In this document: piece by piece, positions 19,109 through 27,683 of the stretch
How the letters are laid out: each line of letters opens with the position of its first letter
Position numbering within the stretch: position 1 is the stretch's first letter
Source of the DNA: Aphanomyces cochlioides
Lineage: Eukaryota; Oomycota; Saprolegniomycetes; Saprolegniales; Verrucalvaceae
Assembly: GCA_019828595.1 (NCBI GenBank)
Contig: JAHQRK010000012.1
Coordinates: forward strand, 186,001 to 250,000
DNA length: 64,000 nt
Reading direction: 5' to 3'
Translations under genes and position numbers: made by a program
The notes under the pieces: model-generated
What the model was told of the DNA's origin: nothing
The model's input: only the letters and a program-made list of their open reading frames with translations
The model's database searches: none

Positions 19109-22100
19109 ATGAGTGACAACAACTTCTCCGATGTCCCAACTGAACTCGTGGACTGGGACCCACAAATCATCTCCCTCAACACCAATGGCTTCTCCAACAG
19201 TCATCGGTACATCCTCGACAAACTATCAAGTGTTCACGACGTTTCCTTTATCCAAGAAACCCGTTTCCGCACGCCAAGTCTCCACGACCGTGTTGCGTTC
19301 CATTGGCAACGCATCACAAACCACGAAGGCTCTTTGTTCTTTGAAGAGCCTATTTACCCTGAAGTATCCACGTCGCCAGCCACTGGAGGTCTGGCTACGT
19401 TGATACATCCTCACTCTCCTTTGAAGAACGCCACTCAAGTCCCTCATGACAACCCAGTGCTTCGTGGTCGTTATCTACAAGTGCGATGTACTCTGGGTCC
19501 ACTGACAGTCGTTCTCCACAATATCTATGCGCCGGCAGCCTTCCAAGAACGAGCAAGTTACTTCGAAGAATTGCCACGCGACTTTCCTCCACATGCGCTC
19601 CACATTGTTGGAGGAGATTTCAACTGCACTCTCAACAAAGATTTGGATTCGTTGAGACCCAGTACCTCCACCATGGCCGGCACCCTTCAACTGGAACAAT
19701 GGATGCACAGTTTGTCTCTGGTGGATCTGTTTCGTCGTCAAAACCCCGTGGCACGAGCCTTCACAAGTCCCACACTCACCAACCGACTCGACTACATCTT
19801 TTGTTCGTCCACCTTGGCGGGTCTTCGTCATTGGAAGGCGACGCACATGCCACACGTTCCACAGGCTGACCACGTGGCTTGTCGTATCATCACAAAGCGT
19901 CAAACATTGCGCCATGGCTCTGGATCATGGAAAGCTCCAACTTGGCTACTTCGTCTACCACGAGCGGCCGAGATTGTTCATGGATGTCTGGATCGATTTT
20001 TGGACAAGTCTCCAACATTCCACAATATCTCCAAGGCCTACGACATGCTGGTCAATGATATCCGCTCCCAACTCAAAGAATTCCATTCTCAACGATTGGA
20101 GAAACAACGTCTGCCGTTGAAGAAGTTAGCTGTCGAGATCGCTTCGCTTTTGCAAGTCCCCAACATGCGTCAAGATGCAGTGCTGGTGGATCGAGTGCGA
20201 GACCTTCAAAAGCAAATTCACGAGCTGCAAGATCGAGACAAGCAGTTTCGTCAAGACCAGGCGTTCCAACTTCACTTGTACAAAGCAGAGCGCTCGTCCA
20301 AGTTCCACTTCATGTCCCCTGTCCCTACCCCCTTGAAGAAGACAGTCTTCAAAGAGTTGGTGGATGTCAATGGAAATGTTGTCTCCAATCAACAAGGCAT
20401 GTCTGACGTCCTGGTCGACTACTACAAGGACTTGTTTGCAGCTCCCGAGGTGCAGCGATCTGGAGACGAAGTGTCGTCATTTCTGACCCCATTGACTCGA
20501 CACAAGCAACTGCCAGAGCAAGCCCAGAAAGAGCTGTCGGCTCCCTTGCGCGCCAACGAGTTCTATCATGCTATTCGACACAGCAGTTCGAACTCAGCGC
20601 CAGGTCCCAACGCTCTGCCATTCGAAGTCCTCAAACTTGCACCTCACAAGTGGTCGTTGGTATTGGAGCTGCTATTCACACACCAGCTCCATTCTCACCC
20701 TCGCTTGACTCCCATGCAACTTGTCAGTACGCTGGTGTTGCTGCACAAGAAAGGCCCCAAGTCACAGGCCAAGAACTATCGGCCCATTAGCCTACTCAAC
20801 ACGGATGTGAAAATCCTGACGAGTATTCTGGCTTATCGACTCCAGCGCCACATTCGACACATCATCCACCCGGACCAGCAAGGCTTTATCCGTCGAAGCA
20901 ATATCCAAACCAATATTGCACGACTGGATGACATGCTGCACCACATCAAACTACACAGTCCGTCCTCGATGGTGGCACTGCTTGACTTTGAGAAAGCTTT
21001 TGATCGCGTGGACCACGCGTACTTGCTCCGCGTCCTCCGTCACTATGGCTTTCCCGAAACCTTTGTTGACATGGTTCGCGTACTGTACTCGGGCCGCAAG
21101 TCTCGCATCTTGGTGAACGGCTTCTTGTCCAAGCCAGTTCACATCTCACGCGGTGTGTTGCAAGGTGATCCACTGTCGCCACTTCTGTTTGTGATCGCTT
21201 TAGAACCGATGTGCCAACTCCTACGGCAACACTCCAACTATGGCATCAAGTGTGGGGATCGCTACCACACTGGGAGTTACTTTGCCGACGACTCGCAACT
21301 CTATGCGGCAAATGAGACGTGCCTCCACCGGCAGCTTGCATTGGTTCAAACCTTTTGCGACAAGTCTGGTTTCCGACTCAACGTAGACAAGACCCAAATT
21401 CTGACCTACAGCCAGTTGAATGGGAACCTTGCCTCACTACAAGTTACTTCCGACAGTCCCGTGAAGGCTCTTGGTATCTTGGTTGCGCCCAATCTTTCTC
21501 CATTGGCACGTTTCAATTACGTGTTTGAGAAGTTTGTGGCTCGCTTGTCTTTGTGGCTCTACAAGGCTCGAACCATGGCCGGAAAAGTCACTATCCTGCA
21601 CAGCATATGTCTGCCTGTGTTATGGTACCAACTGGCTTTTGTCCCTGCCGACAAAGACCTGGCCAAAAAGATCGACAAGGCCATGCTTCAATTTATGCAT
21701 GGTGAAGAAATCAACCCATCCTCCTCTGTCCATGGCCTCCGTTTGATCAAAAAGGAGATCATATTCATGCCGAAGAAGTCCGGTGGCTTAGGCCTGCACC
21801 ATGCACTTGCTTTATGGCAACAACACAACCGCTCTGTCATGATCAGATGCATTCAAGCCATCACCACCCCACCCCGCAAGTCTGCCATGTCCGCCTGGAT
21901 TACGCCGGGCTATACTCTCCTCGAGAAGGCTTTTCATCCATGGGGTTCCCCCCGAGATCTCCTCTTGGCAAATGGCTCTTCTGCATTCATCAGACAACTG
22001 TACAAGAATCCCAATATCACTCCAATGTGGAAAGCCTTATTGAGTAGCTGGTTTGAATCCCGCTGGACTCCGTACGGCTGTCCAAATCACATCTCATCTT

Positions 22101-23164
22101 TGGATGTTCCCCTTTGGCACAACTCGTATCTGCCTGGACTCGAAGACCTATACGATCAGTGCTCTACATCGACGCAAGACCAAGCCAATGTATTGGCTTC
22201 GCTTCACATCACGAAGTTGTCGCATTTGTTGACTCCGTGTCAGCGAGTTTGGCCAGCTTCGATCTTGTTCGACAAAATCAACCGTGCCTGCCGCCAAGCC
22301 AATTTTGTCCCTCCAACGAAACAATGGATCTCAATCTTGGTGACCAAGTTATCACGATTGTTTGAGATTGTTTCTGAAGAGGATGCTCCCGTGTTCCACT
22401 TGCCGACGCCAAGCTCTGAATGGATGGAATGGCACTGGATAATTCACCCTGACTCGAGTCCGATCTTGTTGGCGCTTGCGACTTCGAAATCGGCTAAGAT
22501 CAGAGCTTCTCCAGCTGTCAGCTCGTCCATTCTTCCTACCAAGCATCTCAACCTGCCATCCAACTTTTACGAAGACCCCAAGCGCCTTACCCAACTTGCC
22601 GCCTTCCTCCAACCCGACCACATTCTCCCTCGATATGGAGAGTTCATTTTCAAGACCCTTCTCCGCGCCAACGCCATGCAATATCTGTTTCAGTACCAAG
22701 ACCCCAAGCCGACGTGTGTCTTCTGTCGTGTCAATGAGACGTACGAGCATTTCCTGTTCTCTTGTGGATATGGTCAATCTGTTTGGTATTTCTTCAAGGC
22801 GATCCAGCGACTGCTCGAGTGTTCCTTTCCGTCCACGTGTCTGGAAATGTTCTACGAGACGCCCAAGCCGTCCGATGGATACTACATCCGTGGCTATCTG
22901 AAGATCTGGCCGATTGTCCGAGCCTGCGTGTATTATCAAATATGGCTCCAACGTGCCGATCGCACCTTTCGACCCGACCTCACAGCGAAGAGTCCGATGG
23001 AAGTTGCCATTCATGCTGCCTCTTTGATCAAGCTACATCTACAACAGCTCCTGGTTGATCTCCCTCTCAAGAAGGGATACTCCAAGGTATTCAATGTGCT
23101 CAAGCATCTATCTTCGGACCCCTGGTTACGTCAACACGCCATTCCTGACAGCGTCGTTTCATGA
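19109..23164 (+). CDS. LINE ORF2: endonuclease-reverse transcriptase (intact, 1351 aa), copy E
   Basis: This is the second open ORF2. All endonuclease residues, RT motifs A-D (LLDFEKAFD, RGVLQGDPLSP, YFADD, GFRLNVDKTQ) and the CCHC finger are present. Compared with S3 I see about ten conservative changes: S2 for I2, RAFTS for RTFTS, RIIT for RIIS, DMLV for DILV, ELLF for EQLF, WIIHP for WMIHP, WYFFKA for WYSFKT, QQLL for QHLL and GYSK for GYTK. None touches a catalytic residue. It lies 78 nt after ORF1's stop. The ORF2 is likely functional, but its own 5' region is missing from the window. Confidence 0.94.
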   Translation: MSDNNFSDVPTELVDWDPQIISLNTNGFSNSHRYILDKLSSVHDVSFIQETRFRTPSLHDRVAFHWQRITNHEGSLFFEEPIYPEVSTSPATGGLATLIHPHSPLKNATQVPHDNPVLRGRYLQVRCTLGPLTVVLHNIYAPAAFQERASYFEELPRDFPPHALHIVGGDFNCTLNKDLDSLRPSTSTMAGTLQLEQWMHSLSLVDLFRRQNPVARAFTSPTLTNRLDYIFCSSTLAGLRHWKATHMPHVPQADHVACRIITKRQTLRHGSGSWKAPTWLLRLPRAAEIVHGCLDRFLDKSPTFHNISKAYDMLVNDIRSQLKEFHSQRLEKQRLPLKKLAVEIASLLQVPNMRQDAVLVDRVRDLQKQIHELQDRDKQFRQDQAFQLHLYKAERSSKFHFMSPVPTPLKKTVFKELVDVNGNVVSNQQGMSDVLVDYYKDLFAAPEVQRSGDEVSSFLTPLTRHKQLPEQAQKELSAPLRANEFYHAIRHSSSNSAPGPNALPFEVLKLAPHKWSLVLELLFTHQLHSHPRLTPMQLVSTLVLLHKKGPKSQAKNYRPISLLNTDVKILTSILAYRLQRHIRHIIHPDQQGFIRRSNIQTNIARLDDMLHHIKLHSPSSMVALLDFEKAFDRVDHAYLLRVLRHYGFPETFVDMVRVLYSGRKSRILVNGFLSKPVHISRGVLQGDPLSPLLFVIALEPMCQLLRQHSNYGIKCGDRYHTGSYFADDSQLYAANETCLHRQLALVQTFCDKSGFRLNVDKTQILTYSQLNGNLASLQVTSDSPVKALGILVAPNLSPLARFNYVFEKFVARLSLWLYKARTMAGKVTILHSICLPVLWYQLAFVPADKDLAKKIDKAMLQFMHGEEINPSSSVHGLRLIKKEIIFMPKKSGGLGLHHALALWQQHNRSVMIRCIQAITTPPRKSAMSAWITPGYTLLEKAFHPWGSPRDLLLANGSSAFIRQLYKNPNITPMWKALLSSWFESRWTPYGCPNHISSLDVPLWHNSYLPGLEDLYDQCSTSTQDQANVLASLHITKLSHLLTPCQRVWPASILFDKINRACRQANFVPPTKQWISILVTKLSRLFEIVSEEDAPVFHLPTPSSEWMEWHWIIHPDSSPILLALATSKSAKIRASPAVSSSILPTKHLNLPSNFYEDPKRLTQLAAFLQPDHILPRYGEFIFKTLLRANAMQYLFQYQDPKPTCVFCRVNETYEHFLFSCGYGQSVWYFFKAIQRLLECSFPSTCLEMFYETPKPSDGYYIRGYLKIWPIVRACVYYQIWLQRADRTFRPDLTAKSPMEVAIHAASLIKLHLQQLLVDLPLKKGYSKVFNVLKHLSSDPWLRQHAIPDSVVS

Positions 23165-23184
23165 GTGAGCTAACGGCTCACTCA
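23162..23184 (+). promoter_or_regulatory. 3' UTR stem-loop overlapping ORF2 stop (E)
   Basis: The 9-bp stem is the same as in S1 but the loop is TAACG instead of TGACG. Loop change with an unchanged stem fits selection on the stem. Confidence 0.65.
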
Positions 23185-23310
23185 CTTCATCTCCTGTTCA
23201 ATGACCACTTTGCCATATTCTGTTTTCCAAGTTCTATTTATACAGTACGAGGCAAATTAGTAAGTCATTAGGGCCTTTGCTCAAAAATAAGGTTAATACA
23301 ACTCATTTAA

Positions 23311-23649
23311 CCACTTTTTCTCCACTTTTGGTACCCACGTGCCACATGCACATCTCGACCCCATCGAGATACCCACTCGCCACGTCTGGCATGTTTGAAA
23401 GGTGTCATGCTCGTGTGGTGGACGACCAAGCATCAACTTGGTCCGAAATCAACACGCGAGAGTCCCAAGCATACCCCACAAAATGCATCTCGATGCCACT
23501 TTTTCTCCACTTTTGGTACCCACGTGCCACATGCACATCTCGACCCCATCGAGATACCCACTCGCCACGTCTGGCATGTTTGAAAGTGCTCGTGTGGTGG
23601 ACGACCAAGCATCAACTTGGTCCGAAATCAACACGCGAGAGTCCCAAGC
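23311..23649. repeat. Only non-LINE DNA: 185-bp tandem repeat, 1.8 copies
   Basis: Unit 1 is 23311-23495; unit 2 is 23496-23649, with a 5-base deletion (GAAAGGTGTCATGCTCG against GAAAGTGCTCG) and a truncated end. Each unit contains two short hairpins: ATCTCGA-CCCCA-TCGAGAT and GACCAAG-CATCAA-CTTGGTC. It also has a CACGTG palindrome. I see no coding signal; the longest frames span both units and repeat the same peptide. It is flanked by E's 3' end on the left and antisense ORF2 fragment F on the right. It could be a host satellite or the remains of another element. Confidence 0.85.
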
Positions 23650-24493
23650 GCTCTGCTTTGTACAAGTGAAGTTGGAACGCCTGGTCTTGACGAAACTGCT
23701 TGTCTCGATCTTGCAGCTCGTGAATTTGCTTTTGAAGGTCTCGCACTCGATCCACCAGCACTGCATCTTGACGCATGTTGGGGACTTGCAAAAGCGAAGC
23801 GATCTCGACAGCTAACTTCTTCAACGGCAGACGTTGTTTCTCCAATCGTTGAGAATGGAATTCTTTGAGTTGGGAGCGGATATCATTGACCAGTATGTCG
23901 TAGGCCTTGGAGATATTGTGGAATGTTGGAGACTTGTCCAAAAATCGATCCAGACATCCATGAACAATCTCGGCCGCTCGTGGTAGACGAAGTAGCCAAG
24001 TTGGAGCTTTCCATGATCCAGAGCCATGGCGCAATGTTTGACGCTTTGAGATGATACGACAAGCCACGTGGTCAGCCTGTGGAACGTGTGGCATGTGCGT
24101 CGCCTTCCAATGACGAAGACCCGCCAAGGTGGACGAACAAAATATGTAGTCGAGTCGGTTGGTGAGTGTGGGACTTGTGAAGGCTCGTGCCACGGGGTTT
24201 TGACGGCGAAACAGATCCACCAGAGACAAACTGTGCATCCATTGTTCCAGTTGAAGGGTGCCGGCCATGGTGGAGGTACTGGGTCTCAACGAATCCAAAT
24301 CTTTGTTGAGAGTGCAGTTGAAATCTCCTCCAACAATGTGGAGCGCATGTGGAGGAAAGTCGCGTGGCAATTCTTCGAAGTAACTTGCTCGTTCTTGGAA
24401 GGCTGCCGGCGCATAGATATTGTGGAGAACGACTGTCAGTGGACCCAGAGTACATCGCACTTGTAGATAACGACCACGAAGCACTGGGTTGTC
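23650..24493 (-). pseudogene. ORF2 internal fragment F
   Basis: It covers about residues 113-398: the second half of the endonuclease (GGDFN, NRLDYIF, D254-H255) and the coiled-coil-like linker (EKQRLPLKKLAVEIASLL...DLQKQIHELQDRDKQ). It has neither the N-terminal catalytic asparagine and glutamate nor any RT motif, so it cannot be active. The frame itself is open. Past AER it reads into the satellite (LGLSRVDFGPS) and stops. Confidence 0.85.
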
Positions 24494-24505
24494 ATGAGGG
24501 ACTCG
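23650..24505 (-). mobile_element. LINE fragment F (minus), part of a duplicated 10.8-kb block
   Basis: Antisense ORF2, corresponding base for base to 34472-35327 in copy X (offset 10,822 bp). Its right end has the same junction as X/I: TCATGAGGGACT, CG, then the element 5' end. Its left end breaks inside ORF2 against the 185-bp repeat at AAGC/GCTCTGC, with no LINE 3' end, so it was not made by insertion. Confidence 0.87.
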
Positions 24506-24566
24506 ACTTCCGAATTTGCCTCGTAGCCCTCAAGTCAAGAAGTTATCAAGTGCCGCCGCGCTCAAA
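24506..24566 (+). promoter_or_regulatory. LINE 5' leader (copy G)
   Basis: A 61-nt leader before the ORF1 ATG, nearly identical at the start of every full 5' end here. Its first 21 nt include AATTTGCCTCGTA, complementary to GTACGAGGCAAATT in the 3' UTR of the same element (G has one mismatch at its last position: CGTAG for CGTAC). Any promoter must sit in this very short leader, inside ORF1, or upstream in host DNA; I recognise no specific promoter motif. Confidence 0.7.
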
Positions 24567-27500
24567 ATGTCCAACGCCAACAGCTGTTCCGAGCTCCGTG
24601 AGACCAACACTCACGGAGTCACCATCATTCCAGGTATTGTATCACCTCACCCACTTTCGTCGTCCAATCAGGATGGCGGAAGTGGTGTGAGTAATGTCTC
24701 TACACCTAACCCTAGGGCCGAAGTGGAGGTCGAGTTCGACCCCAACAGCGTCTCTGGAGACCAATCTGCGTCTCGCTCCCCCAGCGCTTCACCTGGTGCT
24801 CCACTCGCCGGAGTTCCAGGGGGGGTCAACCTCAGTGGGTCAGTGGTTGACCCCCAGACCACTGTCGTTAACTTGTCTAGCGAAGCCCTCACTCAGGAGA
24901 GCGAACCACTGGGGCCTTGTGCCTGTGGTGGCTGCTTCCCTGGACTCCAATTGGAGTCGATCCCCAGTGAAGGCGGCGAGAAAACGGGGTCCATGCCAGC
25001 CCTAGAGGCTACGAGGGCCCCCCCTATGGGCACACCCTGCGGTTCTGTCTACTTCCCCCCAGGGGCCTCTTCGGAGGGGCGGGGGCGGTATCCCGATTTG
25101 GGTTCTCGCCGGAGCAATGGTGTACCCCAGTCACCGTGCTGCGGGGATGGCATGGATTCCCCTTCTACCCCTGTCACTGGGGGTCTGGCCCCGGCCTTTC
25201 TCGTGACCAATGGGACTGAGCCAGCAGCCACCAACCGCGTCGCCCCCTGTGCTGAGCCTCCTAGAACGGGAGAGGAAGAAGAAAAATCTCAAGAGGACGT
25301 GGATATGGTCTCTGGAGACGCCGAGGGGAAGGATTCTACTGAAACCGAGGCCTTAACCGACGAGGGAAATACTCAAATTCACTCGGAGGTGGATGGGTCA
25401 GGCGACATTAACGGCCAAGCGAAGCCGTGTGATACTCCTGGAGAAGTTATTCACGAGGAACAATCGACAAACAATGACAATGACCAGTCAAATCAAGACA
25501 TTGTCGACAAATCCGTTGCTCAAGGAAATGGCGCTGTTGATCCTCCTACCGCGGCAGACAAAATACAAGGCGATCAAGAGCAACAAAACGCTGAAAAGGC
25601 CAATCCATGGACGCAAAAGACTCCCGGCAAGGATTCAGCTTCGTCCAAGAAAGATTCCAAGCAAGGCAATGCCCCCAAAGGCGCGAAACATCGCAACACT
25701 GGTGCTCATGCTATTGCCGATGACGATATTGCGCGATGCGAGGCCATGGCGGACGCATTCTACAAAGACTCTGGTGACATGGACGCCTTCATTGAAAACA
25801 TTTTGCTCACCCCCCAGTCCCAAGTGTACGAGCTCACAGTCAAGTTGGGCGAAGCCTACAAGGACTGGTCCGAAAAAGTCATCTGCGATCAATTTGTCAA
25901 GGAAAATCCTGGTTCGTTATGGGGCTCCAAATTTCCGAACATTTTGATCCACAAGAAGAACCCACAGACCATTGTGATCTCAAGTTACAACTTGTCTACG
26001 TGCGTGGAAATGGGAGGCACAACGTTTCGACTTGGTGGCAAAGACTTCCTGGTTCCCAAATACTCGCGTTATGGCAACAACTACTACGTTACGTTCAACA
26101 AGGTCAGTCACCCTTCGATGGCCAAGGCGATTGTCAAGAAAATGGCTGCATTGACCAAGTCAGTGATAGCAGCATTCAACCCTACTGCTGGTCAGAACAT
26201 CAAGTCGCCGCATTTGAGAGTCATTTTCAAGTCGTCTGCGCCTCCTGCAGTGTTGGTGCCAAAATCCGGCGACGCACTACGCGAAATCACCATTACGGAT
26301 CCGTCGGGTCAGCCTTTTGTCGTCGTGTTTCAGCACAAGATCGCTGCTCTGAACAAGACATTGCCTCCGTCGATTGTTTCACGACGTGCAGAGGCCAAGG
26401 CTGAAAAAGCGAAGGCAAAAGCGGCCAAGGCAGCGGCAAAATCTCCTCCGTCAGGAGAAAAAGAACCTGAACATGATGGAGACGATCATGATCAAGACCC
26501 TGGAACAAATGCGGAAGGCAAGGCCGACTCAACTGAGGCATCTGAAGATGGTCAAGATGAACAACCACAGCCAACAGCCCCTTCTCATGGCTCTGATGTC
26601 GATATGTCTGGTGACAGCGATCCCCCTAACAACAATGGACAAGACAAACAACAACAAGATGTGGAAATGTCTACCAACGAATCGCCCGCTCTTGCTCCAC
26701 CAAGTGAGCAGCCCAAGAACTCGCTGGACCTTCAATTGGTAACGGGCTACCGGTCTGGACCAGCTCCAAAACGTACTTTGCCTTCGTCCCCACGTTTGGA
26801 TCCCCTGCCGACATCCAACCGTTTTCATATCCTCGAAGAAGACGACGTGGAACTCTCGTTTGAAGACTTTGCAGTGCCTCGAATTGTATTGGAAGATTCA
26901 AGTGCGCCACGCCCGAAAAAGACCAAAGGCAAAGCGAAGAAACAACGACTTAACAAGTCTGCTGCAGCCCACCTCGAATTGGCGAAGAAGATCATTCGAG
27001 ACAAGAAAGTCGAAGGCAGTATCACCGAATGTCAACGCATTTTGCGAGATGATCCTCAGCTCGTTGCACATGCTATGTACGCACAAGATGAAGACCTCAG
27101 TTTGTTTCAGTCACTTGTTGCAACCAAGACTATTGAGCGCAAGATGGCTTTGTTAAAAGCTCAAGGCAAGCCTCACAACTACAAACATCACGTCAACTTC
27201 ATGGCTCAATACAAGATTCACCCGTCAGAAATCTTGGAAGAATTGACCACGGACATACCAGAGATCAAGCGCATCCTCTTTGCACTTGCTACGATTGACT
27301 TATTCCTCTCAAATCGGGCCCCAGACCTCTACACAAACTCGGAGGCACTGACTGTTCTATTGAACCAAGAAGCAACAAGATTGCCTGACACCAACTGCTT
27401 GACGGACTGGTCGCTGTTTGCTTTGATCGAAAACTTCAGCGACAATCTCGAGAAGTTCACTTTGCCGGCTCCCGTCTTGTCGGCCATCTCGATGCTCAAA

Positions 27501-27605
27501 AGCATCACCAACAATTACCACATCGACGAGCTCTGCAGCAAAGCTCACCACTCCATGAACGCCGACGAAATTGATCCCCTCGATTTGGAGGACGATCAAC
27601 TCTAA
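24567..27605 (+). CDS. LINE ORF1 protein (intact, 1012 aa), copy G
   Basis: This is the ORF1 of the one apparently complete element. The ATG at 24567 follows CTCAAA; an upstream in-frame TTG is not a credible start. The layout is: Ser/Pro-rich N-terminus; acidic region near 235-260; linker KKDSKQGNAPKGAKHRN; central domain 383-608; Ala/Lys helix; acidic DHDQDPGTN; basic PKKTKGKAKKQR; helical C-terminus. Copy-specific changes include EVIHEEQ (shared with I and M), GEAYKDW and KQQQDVEM for KQQEDVEM. The stop at 27603-27605 is 78 nt before ORF2, so ORF2 would need reinitiation, internal entry or its own transcript. Confidence 0.92.
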   Translation: MSNANSCSELRETNTHGVTIIPGIVSPHPLSSSNQDGGSGVSNVSTPNPRAEVEVEFDPNSVSGDQSASRSPSASPGAPLAGVPGGVNLSGSVVDPQTTVVNLSSEALTQESEPLGPCACGGCFPGLQLESIPSEGGEKTGSMPALEATRAPPMGTPCGSVYFPPGASSEGRGRYPDLGSRRSNGVPQSPCCGDGMDSPSTPVTGGLAPAFLVTNGTEPAATNRVAPCAEPPRTGEEEEKSQEDVDMVSGDAEGKDSTETEALTDEGNTQIHSEVDGSGDINGQAKPCDTPGEVIHEEQSTNNDNDQSNQDIVDKSVAQGNGAVDPPTAADKIQGDQEQQNAEKANPWTQKTPGKDSASSKKDSKQGNAPKGAKHRNTGAHAIADDDIARCEAMADAFYKDSGDMDAFIENILLTPQSQVYELTVKLGEAYKDWSEKVICDQFVKENPGSLWGSKFPNILIHKKNPQTIVISSYNLSTCVEMGGTTFRLGGKDFLVPKYSRYGNNYYVTFNKVSHPSMAKAIVKKMAALTKSVIAAFNPTAGQNIKSPHLRVIFKSSAPPAVLVPKSGDALREITITDPSGQPFVVVFQHKIAALNKTLPPSIVSRRAEAKAEKAKAKAAKAAAKSPPSGEKEPEHDGDDHDQDPGTNAEGKADSTEASEDGQDEQPQPTAPSHGSDVDMSGDSDPPNNNGQDKQQQDVEMSTNESPALAPPSEQPKNSLDLQLVTGYRSGPAPKRTLPSSPRLDPLPTSNRFHILEEDDVELSFEDFAVPRIVLEDSSAPRPKKTKGKAKKQRLNKSAAAHLELAKKIIRDKKVEGSITECQRILRDDPQLVAHAMYAQDEDLSLFQSLVATKTIERKMALLKAQGKPHNYKHHVNFMAQYKIHPSEILEELTTDIPEIKRILFALATIDLFLSNRAPDLYTNSEALTVLLNQEATRLPDTNCLTDWSLFALIENFSDNLEKFTLPAPVLSAISMLKSITNNYHIDELCSKAHHSMNADEIDPLDLEDDQL

Positions 27606-27683
27606 GGCTTCTATCCCCTGCTTCAATCCATTTCAACCTCCCCTCTGACCCCTCCATTCTACTCATTTTCATCTGTACTCGTG
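27606..27683 (+). promoter_or_regulatory. Pyrimidine-rich spacer between ORF1 and ORF2 (copy G)
   Basis: A 78-nt spacer rich in C and T (TCCCCTGCTTC, CCTCCCCTCTGACCCCTCC), ending CTCGTG just before the ORF2 ATG. It is the same length in all copies where I could measure it. It could help ribosomes reach ORF2; no splice acceptor or known IRES is recognised. Confidence 0.5.

Larger units (their letters stand above)
17891..23310 (+). mobile_element. LINE copy E (+): ORF1 3' part, intact ORF2, 3' end
   Basis: It starts within ORF1 at the point where D inserted and ends with CTCATTTAA at 23310. Its 3' flank is the 185-bp repeat. In the second repeat unit the bases before CCACTTTTTCTCC are GATG, so E inserted at G/CC in non-LINE DNA. 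This is the only 3' junction in the window that is not inside another LINE. Its ORF1 5' part would be left of the window if D is a simple insertion. Confidence 0.88.

Noticed and set aside
23277..23815. Frames of 130 and 137 codons across the 185-bp repeat
   Set aside because: The peptide simply repeats with the DNA repeat, and the frames run into LINE sequence on both sides; no sign of a gene.
24516..24566. Longer ORF1 starting at an upstream TTG (1029 residues)
   Set aside because: A TTG start in a eukaryotic leader 10 nt from the element end is unlikely; the ATG 17 codons downstream is kept in all copies.
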